This document shows, piece by piece, positions 55,750-64,000 of a DNA stretch of 64,000 bases. The position numbers were made by a program, and so were the translations under genes. Positions within the stretch are counted from its first letter, which is position 1, and each line of letters begins with the position of its first letter. The notes beneath the pieces are model-generated. The model was not told the origin of the DNA. It did not search any database and saw nothing but the letters and a program-made list of their open reading frames with translations. Source of the stretch: Allodiplogaster sudhausi (lineage: Eukaryota; Nematoda; Chromadorea; Rhabditida; Diplogasteridae); contig CALZFC010000091.1 of the NCBI GenBank assembly GCA_945643635.1, forward strand, positions 477,001 through 541,000, read 5' to 3'.

Positions 55750-57088
55750 TCAGATGCAGCCGTTTACGCCGTAGGCTGGCAGCGCCTTTCCGTAGTATTC
55801 CTTATTTTCAGCGGCCGTGAAATGTGGGCTTCTGAAGTTAGACAAGCTTAGGAATGCAAAATCGCAGAAATATGAGAATGTCTGACCCGTTCGAGCACGT
55901 CGGGTCTTCAAATTCGGCACAAGTCTTGAACGGGGCGCCCTCTGCCATTCCATTGGGGTAGAAGATCTGCAAATAACAGTAAAATAGATGATCAGACTAC
56001 TAAGTAAGAGAAATGAACATATTTATATCAGCAGTAACCTCGCGTGAATGGTGTTGGTACTTCAAGCCCAAGGAAGATGCGAACGGCAAGATGGACGTCG
56101 GAAAGTGAGGTACAATATCGCGTCGGTTGGTGACGCGGAATGATTCGGGCACCTAATTATATTTCGATAAACAAGAATGAAAGCCAGTAATCTCGAGAAA
56201 ATAGGAGAACTATGAAATGCACAGACCAGACTGTCAAACGCTTTAGCAAAGTCCGCGTTGCCGGTACGCGGCTGGCCAAAAGTGACGAGAAGAATCTTCT
56301 CCTTGGGGAATAGGTTCCTAGCTGAAATCTCACCAGCCGCAATCGCAGCCATCGCAGCTCCCATCGAATGACCAGTCACCTAGAACTCAGAATCATGATT
56401 TCCTTTCTGGCCTTCTCAGGCTCACCCAGAGCTTGTAGGTGGGATTTTCTTTGGCGAGCTTCGTGAAGGATTCAAAGAGGCCGTTATTCCATGGCGCACT
56501 GAAGGCGTTGTAGTAGTAGCGCCCAATCGCGCCGCCACCAATGAAAATGACCTAGAGAGGGTTTAGAATTTAATTATAATTAAACAGGAAAGCTTCCGCC
56601 ATCTCTAGTTTTCGAACTGACACGTGGGCCAATTACGCTGGCCAGAGAGAGGAGTTGTGTCGGGCTGTTTGATCCTCTGAAGGAAGTCAAACTTCTGTCT
56701 GAGATCAGAAATATCTATTATCAAGTCTTACCGGAACGAGAGGATGATAGCCTTGTCTGCAGGGGAAACAGCGACGAAGCCTGAGCAATTGTTGTTAAAG
56801 ACATCGCATTTTGCATCCACTTGGCGAACGAGCTGGAAGAAAACATCTTTCGTTATTTCAAGACATGGATCCTTCGCTAAAGTGCTGAAGGTTTGTTTCC
56901 ATGAAAAGATCAAAAGAGAGAAAGCTAACGGTTGCGCCGGGAAGTTTATTGGTGATACATTTCTGTGGCTCGGACGAGTACGCAGCTGCGCTGAGAGGGT
57001 ACAGCTTCTCCTTCGCCAGATTTTCATCGAAGGCCCCTGAGGCTACTGCCGGAAGAAGAAGCAGCAGAGCAGCCACGAGCACGGACAT
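55750..57088 (-). CDS. Secreted class-3 lipase L6 (intact, 8 exons)
   Basis: Minus-strand exons 57088-56930, 56832-56732, 56676-56622, 56551-56426, 56379-56227, 56152-56039, 55966-55887, 55831-55750 total 870 nt, 289 aa. Exon 6 is three bases longer than in other copies (PHFPTSILPFASSLGLKYQ). Signal peptide MSVLVAALLLLLPAVASG, FDENLAKEK, VTGHSMGAAM, RRDIVPHFP, QHHSREIFYP. The C-terminal exon is the most diverged of the set (SPHFTAAENKEYYGKALPAY). Catalytic residues intact. Confidence 0.9.
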
Positions 57089-57158
57089 CTTCGACGAGGA
57101 TTGCATAGGCAGATGAATGAACTGAAGGGCTGGTATGTTTTGGCTCTCACCGCTCAGC

Positions 57159-57202
57159 TTTTATATCTGCTTTCAAATCATCCAACTAGATCCGCCACGT
57201 TT
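57159..57202 (-). promoter_or_regulatory. Lipase promoter box plus TATA (L6)
   Basis: Minus strand: AAACGTGGCGGATCT at 57202-57188, TATAAAA at 57165-57159, ATG at 57088. Perfect box. Confidence 0.78.
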
Positions 57203-57862
57203 GAAACTGTTGGCCAGCGATGGAGTCGTTCTAAAAATCTATCATAGACTAGCATTAAACAGAGCAAACGAACATACATACATACCACAAATCGCTGTTC
57301 CAATATTGCTAGTCTTTGTATACTCTTTCTTTTGATATGTGAAAATGCATATGACTGCCACATCTCTCTATGCGAAACGATTCAAAAGTGCTGTGTGTTA
57401 TTTGCTGCAAGCGTTTCGTTCACGACAGTCATAATCAGTCTGTTTATTATACTATAGAAGCGAGATAAATTTCAATTTAGGGTATTTACTACATATTCAC
57501 GGAGCAGAGCCATCATGAGATCCAATGATAGATTGACTTGCATATCCACCCACGTAACGAATAAAAAAAAAAACCTCTCATAATATTCTTTTAAATATTC
57601 GGACCACGGAGATATACTATCTATGTATATACAGATGTATGAGTGCAATTCTCCCTTTCTTGATATTGCTCTCCTTCTGACATATTCTGTTTATATGTAT
57701 GTAAGTACCTGCTCGTTTGGAAGTGTAGTTGCCATCCTGTAAATAATAATGAGACAAGTGGGCATTCCAACTTCCAATTAGGAAACATACATACATATTT
57801 GCATAAAACAAATTTATTTTATTGTCAACTAGAAAGCAAATTTCCTCTACATTTATCAGTCT
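57203..57862. other. Spacer J-L6
   Basis: Upstream sequence of L6 (minus), including a tctatcatagactagc wording also found upstream of L3 (about 25,122-25,140) and L5 (about 50,398). It may be part of the shared lipase control region. No gene. Confidence 0.5.
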
Positions 57863-59761
57863 TTACGTCCGCAAAACAGTATGTCGACTATTCAGAGAAG
57901 TGGTCAAATCTCGTGAGCGTTCCGCGGCACTCGGCGCAGGCAGCTTCGCCTTGCTGCGGCAGCAGAAGATTGACGACAGAGCCTTGCGATATTCCGTGCT
58001 CAAAGCAGGAACAGAATAGTCATAATATTTATGCAATCATGGTGCAATTTGCGGAAGGATTTCATCGTAAGTGCATTCATCAGAAATCACGAACAAATTG
58101 TATGTTTTCTCGGGTAACATTAGACAGTGTTCCCTCGGGACAAGGAGATTACTACCACCATAAAAGTAATAAAATGTGAACTCAGTGGCCTGGCGCATTA
58201 GTCGGTTTAAATGTCACTCGTCTAGGAAAGCTAAAAGTCAGAAGCAACCTTGTGAGGTAGAGAATGACGACATTAGTGGTGACGGAAGTGTTGACGAAGA
58301 GACCAGCGACGAGTGTAACTTCGGCTGGAAGGCCATTCGTTGTATTGACGAAGAAGGCTGCGAAGAAGTCGATGGCGAAAGTAGCCGTTGAGCCTCCGAC
58401 CACAACGATCGTGATTATCAGCATGGAGCGGAAGAGACGGCGGAGGGAGCGAGAGTTGCCTGGAGAAAAAGAAAGGGTGATACAGAGAGAGAAAGAGAAA
58501 ACGGACAGGTTCCTGTAAAAAGGACGAATTAATCAATATTCATGACGGAACCCACCGAGTCTCTGCAGCATTCGCCAGACGACAACGTAAATTATGAGCG
58601 CCGTCGCATTGAGTGCAATTGTTCCGTCAATCCAGACAAGCGCCGCTGCTCCGTGAAACAGCGATGGCAATGAACACGGAAATGAGCTCAAATATATTGT
58701 TTTTTTTATTATAATAAAATGATATTTTCGAACATGATTCATGAAATGTTCAAAAATCAGAAGATCTTAATAAACTCAACATTTTTTTTTCTCTTGACAA
58801 CTGCAAACTTTTTAAAAAGGAACCCTTGTTGAATATCCTGGAAACATAATAAATAAAGTCAAAGAAGAATTGCGTTCGTTAGTACCATTCATTCGTGCTA
58901 AGGATATAAAGAAAACACATTTTCAAGCGCATACTCCCGGCCAAGAAATAGGAGGACGATTGATGTTTGAGCGCAAGTGAATGCAGAGACGAATAAGAGA
59001 TGTCCGGAGAGATAGAGCGCCTCGTTCTTGTTCTTATAACTGAAATTCGTGTGTTTACTGATCAAACTAATCTTTATCTTATATATATATATATATATTT
59101 TATTTAAAATAATAACAACTCACTAGTTGATAGTAGCACACGCAAGAAGGCGGTCAATCGCAATAGAGACGATCAGAGCAGAGCCAGTTAGCAGGCCTAT
59201 GAGAGGAATTGCCTGAATACATGATGTGTATCTATTGATAATCTCAAATAACAAAGTATAACACTTTCCGGCCCAAGCTCCGGGGTAGTACCAGAGTTAA
59301 TATAGTTAATATACCCCCTTGATATTAATTCCCTTGTGAAACTCAATTTCTCACTAGTATTAAGACCTCAATAGCGAGGCAGGTCATTGGTGGCGTAATG
59401 ACCGGTCCAAAGAAAACACCGGCAATCATTGGCAAATGTCCACAGATGTGGACGGAGTCCATGAGAGAGCAAAGCGCGATGAGAATGTTGCATGAGCTTC
59501 GGAGCTCTCTTAAAGGAGCCAAAACTCAATCTTATAGGTGCGACTTTTTCTGACACAATTTCGAGAGGACATGTATGTAATTACAATAGTCAGGAAAAAT
59601 AAATTACAGTTAAGGTCATTCTTCTTTATAAATAGTACCAGCTGAAAAATCACCAACTTGTAGCGAATCGTTGCTCCGACGACGCATAAATTGCCGAAGA
59701 CGCCAAAAACGACAAAGAAAAGATAAAAGAGCGTTAGGATGTCTGCGAATGTCGCCTTCAT
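57863..59761 (-). CDS. Srsx-like 7TM chemoreceptor J (intact, 7 exons)
   Basis: Minus-strand exons 59761-59658, 59508-59367, 59212-59124, 59039-58935, 58686-58556, 58459-58249, 57998-57863 total 918 nt, 305 aa. Motifs: FGVFGNLCVVGATIRYK (TM1), KELRSSCNILIALCSLMD with SVHICGHLPM (TM2), IAIDRLLAC (TM3), YKNKNEALYLSGHLLFVSAF (TM4), FHGAAALVWIDGTIALNATA (TM5), IITIVVVGGSTATFAIDFF (TM6), NTSVTTNVVILYLTR (TM7), tail STEYRKALSSIFCC ending HTVLRT. A sequon (NTTNG) lies in the TM6-TM7 loop. It is the last receptor of the cluster. Confidence 0.85.
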
Positions 59762-61513
59762 ACTAGAGTCTGCATAAACAAGAAATAAGCTTGGAGAAAT
59801 GCAAAAGACAGCAATATTGTTTACTATTTAATAAAAGTAGAATAGTTGTTCTAATTTCTCAACGTGTGGTTCTTTGAAGAGAATTCAAAGCCGCTTTTCC
59901 TGGAGTTAAAAAATCTTCAACAGTTCGAAGCGAGCAAGTAATTGAAAGGGACGTGTAGAGATTTATTCTGGGAGTTCTAGTGAACAAAATCATGCCTTGT
60001 GCCTTTTCTTCACATTATTCGATTCCCCCTCCACAAGTCGTGTTATTATGATTGACTAGGCAAAAAAACACGCCGGCTGACAGACGCGCCTCGAGACTGT
60101 AATTTAGTATAACGCGTGCTTTTCCTGGGAAATTTACGTTCTTCTGCACAACGTTGATAGCAATGCGTGCAAAGTCAAAGTATTGAAGTAGCGATGATTT
60201 TCGGAATTTCATAAATAAACCTTTTCAAGTGCATAAATGTTACACAGTTCGTTTGTACCTTCTTCTGTGTCAATATGTCTTATGTCTTATGCCTTAGAAG
60301 GATTTAAAATATAAAGCTATAAAAAAATAAATCATAAAAAGAAATAATGAACGCACAAAAGCACCTCATCCGCTTTTCTATGAGCTCTGTTTCTGCGGGT
60401 AGATTGCTGGATTAGAAGTGTCCTTAATATTGTTACCGGGGGAAGGGGACGATCAGAAAATGAGAGCGCTGATTAGGAAGTACTACTTTTTGCACCCGCT
60501 TGTAATCTTGGGAGAACTCTTTGGCATCCAGAAGTCAATCATATGAATGCATAGTCGCAATAGAAGTGAAGAATCCTATTAGTACTAGGAATATGATCAG
60601 GTGAATTACGGTATCTGTAGTAACATTGCAAGATTATCGGAACAGATTATTTTCATTCCTTTAAGGTACTTTCGTTTCGCCTGCTTGGAGGTTACACAGA
60701 ATAAATGTATTTCTTTCCATCTCTCTCTCTCTCTCTCTCTTTCTCCTCCCATAAATAGTAATCTTACTGCTTACTTCCTTCCCTTTCATAATACAATAAT
60801 AGCAATAATGAATCAGCGCACAAATTCATTTGTATCCACATCAAAGTCAGTCCACGGATCTCTGCGTATACTAAATCTAAACGAATGAAATCACATGATT
60901 CAGTCAAAGGCAACCTTCAAGGAGTAATGCAGGGAAGAATTTAGGAATAGAATTGAGAAAGCGTATATATATTTTATGTAGTGAGCAGAAAATTCACGCA
61001 AAACGTGACTGATATGTAAATAGAGCAAAAAGATGTTTTACTTGAGGATGGATATGGGCACAACAACCTTCATGCATGTGACTAGCTCTTCCATCCTCAT
61101 TACCCTTCTAGCTAAAGTGCAACTCTGCTGATTAGCGAGTATTGTATGTGGAACAGCCAAACATCTTTCAACGACAAAATAAAACTTATATTTTTTCATG
61201 TTATGCTTGTGCTCCTTTGGACTCCAACACGTGGAGTGTGTCTCTCAGCACAATCAAGCGAAAAAGTCGGCTACGAAAAGCAAGTATGTAAATGAACTGC
61301 AAAGTAAAGAAACTCAAATTCATAAACATCGCTAACGATTTGAACATTTCCATTTTGTGCGTTGATTTTTTTCCACAGCTTTATTATGGATTAAAATCAG
61401 CTACGGCCGTCGTTGGATGGCTATCAGCTATTGTGAAGAGATTAGAGGGGTTAAATGCTTTCAAGGAGGAGCAAGGCCGAGAGTGGAGTGGAATAGCACA
61501 AGAAATTTGTTAG
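59762..61513. other. Intergenic, mostly empty
   Basis: Contains a (TC)n tract at about 60,717-60,742 and a fragment (ctgattagcgagtattgtatgtgg, about 61,128) shared with 12.86 kb. A possible exon at about 61,378-61,447 (LYYGLKSATAVVGWLSAI) follows a good acceptor (ttccacag) and could belong to the 5' part of gene K, but I could not join it in frame. Confidence 0.45.
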
Positions 61514-63793
61514 AGGAACTCCTGCTCCATGAGGCTTTCGGTTGAACGGCGAGCGGCGCCGCCGGGATCAGACGCCGGGAAGAGACCTTTGCCAATACCT
61601 TTTTTTGTCTCTGTGCGTTTCAAGAAATTTAGTGGGATCGCAAATGAGAATGCGAACAGCACTGCAATTGGAATTTTTGCTCCAATAGTGCAACCAAAAT
61701 ACATTAGAAGTTCACACAAATGTGTACTTGGGTAAATTATATGCATATTGGAACTTCACGTTGTTTCATTGCGTTGTGTGGCATCCCAGTCATTTTCCTA
61801 AGTTTTATCTCCTGCCAGACGGTCGACTTTGAAGAAATCGTCTGAGATATCGATGGAGGCAATCAAGTTCTTCGGGATTAAAGGTGGTTCGTGTTGTAAT
61901 CTCTTTCTTGAAGCACACGACATACAAGTATAGAAAATATTGATGTGAGTTTAATCTTTCTTTTAGAAAAAAGAATTTGTGCAAAGATTGTAAAAGTTTG
62001 GCGCTGAAAAAATATAAGGATATAGTTATGAAGGTTAATGAAACAAAAATTTTAAGAATACAAATGAAAATAAAACTATTGCAGGTTGCTGCGTGCTGCC
62101 AGCCACTGGAGACATAGCAGGCGGAGTCCTCTTCATTTCTCTGTTCTCCATGCTCGCCGGCGGGGGCACTTTTCTCTTCTGCTTTCGTCGGGTTCAGACA
62201 TAAAAAAAGAGATAAACAAACGGGAAAACTGACTGTAAAACATAATTTGTTTGCGACAAGAATAAATTAACCTTTGTCAACAGTTTAAAACTTCATGGAA
62301 CTTTTCTGCGTGTATAAACGACATACATACGGATTCTTGCTGCTTTACTTTAATGGTTAGTAAAGAAAAAAAGCACACTTTGCAGAAAAAGAAGCGAGAA
62401 ATCGCTGAGAATGCGGTGAAAAACGAGAAAAAGGCAAGAGACGTGAAGAGAATCACGCAAAAGATGAAGGAGAAGCTTAAGAGCAAAAACGCCCGCGCGC
62501 CAGCTTCTCATGCCAGTATTTTGAAGAATTGTATTAGAAAAACATAACCAAAGCAGAATATATCTATGTTTCTTTTTGTAGAAAATCGACTACTTATAAT
62601 TTGTGTTCAGATAGTGGTCATCCCTGACGAGCCGGAAATGATCGCGGACGAAGGAGAAGAGTCGAAGCCGGAGAAGCCCGCCGCCGCCGCCCCACCGGCC
62701 AAGACGCCGGACACGGGGGGTCTCGGCAGCATGGCCCTCTCCACCAATGGCACCACCCTCCCGGAGGTCACCCCCGCTGGCCCCACCCTCTCAAAGATCT
62801 CTCTCGCGAGCGAGATGGCAATCTCGCCTAGGAAGGTCTGCTTCTCTCCGATCACTCTGCCTTCCTCTCACCATTCACTCTAGTCTATGTGACTCATTAT
62901 AATTAAGCCAGACGTATCGGAGTCGGTACACGAGAAGGGAACAGCGATGAGTTCGCGTAGAGCTGCTGCTATTCTCGGTGAGGAGGAGTGAAGAGAGAGA
63001 GAGAGAGTAAAGATGAGAGAGAGGGGTGAAATAGAGAAAAGTAGAAAGAAGTCTTTGTTCTTAGTGATGAGGTAGGGGGTGGAGATGAGAGTATACATAT
63101 TTTAGATTCAACGCAAAATATATATTTTAGCTCAGCTGGCTCCCGAGAAGACAGAGGCCTCTCTCTCCGCGCGTTCTCTTCCTCCCCAAGCCGACCAGCT
63201 TCCGACGAAAACGCCGCAGACCGATTGGAAAGAAGAGAGAGAGACTTTGCTGCGGGCCGAGCCAGAGAGCTATCTTCCATCCGAGCAAGTCACGGTGAGG
63301 ATAGCAAGGAAGAGAAGAAGTCGGAGGACGAGAACTAGAAAGGGTGTTATTGAAATAACCAAATAGTAAATCAGTAAGTAAGTAAGTAAATAAATAAATA
63401 AGTAAATAAATAAATAAATAAATAAATAATAACGCAGAGTGCGGCCTCCCTCCCCTGCGTGTCCGCTGCGGCGACTCCAGTTGCTCGTTGGAACAAGGAG
63501 CGGACGGCGGATTTGAGGGCAGAAGAAGAGAGTTACTTGCCTTCCGAGCCCGTTCAGGTCATTCTCAAGAAGAATTACAACAATAATATTCTTCTGTTAA
63601 CACGTTGAACTATTAGCACTGCTATCCTTATCGAGGAAGCTGATTTAGCTTCTTTTTTCAGTCGGACATTTCGATCATTCTACCGGCTTCGCCTCCAAAG
63701 AAGACGAAGACAGCGAAGGCGACAACGGAGTCTGCTGAACAATCGTCGCCAAGGCACAATAATTGTCCCTCTGAGGAAGACATTGGAAAATGA
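61514..63793 (+). CDS. Unrecognised single-pass membrane protein K with repeated tail exons
   Basis: Exons 61514-61731, 61819-61883, 62095-62191, 62386-62530, 62615-62835, 62908-62977, 63131-63294, 63438-63557, 63662-63793 join with matching phases. The N-terminal part is incomplete; an internal ATG lies at 61529. A sequon (NANST) precedes one clear helix (GGVLFISLFSMLAGGG to FLFCF) that is followed by RR and a very basic, helical KR-rich stretch (KKKREIAENAVKNEKKARDV). That marks the cytoplasmic side. Then come an acidic segment (IPDEPEMIADEGEESKP), a Pro/Ala run, and Ser/Thr-rich tails. Two consecutive exons share the motif LRAEPESYLPSEQV / LRAEEESYLPSEPV, a duplicated exon. It ends PSEEDIGK. 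Domain family not recognised; perhaps a signalling or cytoskeletal linker protein. Composition and lack of paralogues set it apart from the repeat-rich cluster, so it may be the edge of single-copy DNA. Confidence 0.55.
63372..63430. repeat. TAAG/TAAA tetranucleotide repeat in an intron of K
   Basis: About fifteen units of taag and taaa in succession, between the exons ending at 63294 and starting at 63438. Confidence 0.95.
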
Positions 63794-64000
63794 TGATTGT
63801 TGCGTTTGAGAAACATGGAAGATGCCGCGGTCCTCCGCCCACTTCGCTCTACTCTCGGCAGACCCTGACACAGGCGGGCAATGTCCCCACTAGTCGGGTC
63901 CTCTCTTCTTATACGTTTGAAGGGACTTATGACCAATTAAATTTATAAGATTACTGTAATGGGTCTCGCACGGAAAATTTTTTTCACCTTTGAAATATAG

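Noticed and set aside
61510..61746. Minus-strand frame with a hydrophobic stretch (AVLFAFSFAIPLNF) ending MEQEFL
   Set aside because: The plus-strand frame over the same bases joins in phase to eight further exons of gene K; no minus-strand partner exon was found.

Overview
The window looks like nuclear DNA of a nematode. Genes are split into 7-8 short exons by GT-AG introns with (t)ttcag acceptors. The dominant family resembles the nematode-specific Srsx serpentine chemoreceptors. There are no operon-like packed ORFs. I cannot name the species. All exon models were built by hand. The strongest support for them is that independently placed exon lengths add up to whole codons and are nearly identical between paralogues (104/142-145/89/105/131/211-217/tail for the receptors; 159/101/55/126/153/111/80/82 for the lipases).

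Content: eleven Srsx-like 7TM receptor loci (six intact, five broken) plus several fragments; six class-3 lipase loci (four intact, two broken); two copies of an unrecognised four-helix membrane protein; two copies of a small glycine/serine-rich two-exon gene, each damaged differently; one unrecognised membrane protein with an exon-duplicated tail at the right end; two MITE-like elements, a Tc1/mariner transposase remnant, a 440-bp insertion element, a 276-bp triplication, and two arrays of perfectly phased heat-shock-element-like GAA/TTC pentamers.

Layout: 0.8-7.9 kb (+) holds receptor A, membrane protein M and receptor C. Receptor E (8.2-10.7 kb, -) follows tail to tail. A lipase/receptor region (13.9-26.6 kb, all +) reads lipase L1 (broken), receptor F (broken), lipase L2, receptor G (broken), lipase L3. 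A degraded middle (26.6-32.4 kb) carries receptor pseudogene D (-) with a MITE in it, and small gene N1. At 32.6-39.1 kb the A-M-C cassette is present again in inverted order (C', M', A' on -), so the two cassettes form the arms of a giant inverted repeat. At 39.2-42.1 kb lies a patchwork of an HSE array, receptor-A fragments, a MITE and N2. A second lipase/receptor region follows: L4 (broken) and H (broken) on +, then L5, I, L6, J on -. The last 2.5 kb is gene K.

The receptor and lipase genes alternate along the DNA and seem to have been amplified together as lipase+receptor modules, with inversions between them. The intact lipases have a signal peptide, the GHSMG nucleophile elbow and conserved Asp and His, so they are probably secreted lipases. 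All six lipase promoters share one upstream box and one TATA box and are probably co-regulated. The receptors are probably chemosensory or peptide GPCRs. No direct functional link between receptors and lipases can be read from the sequence beyond their co-amplification.
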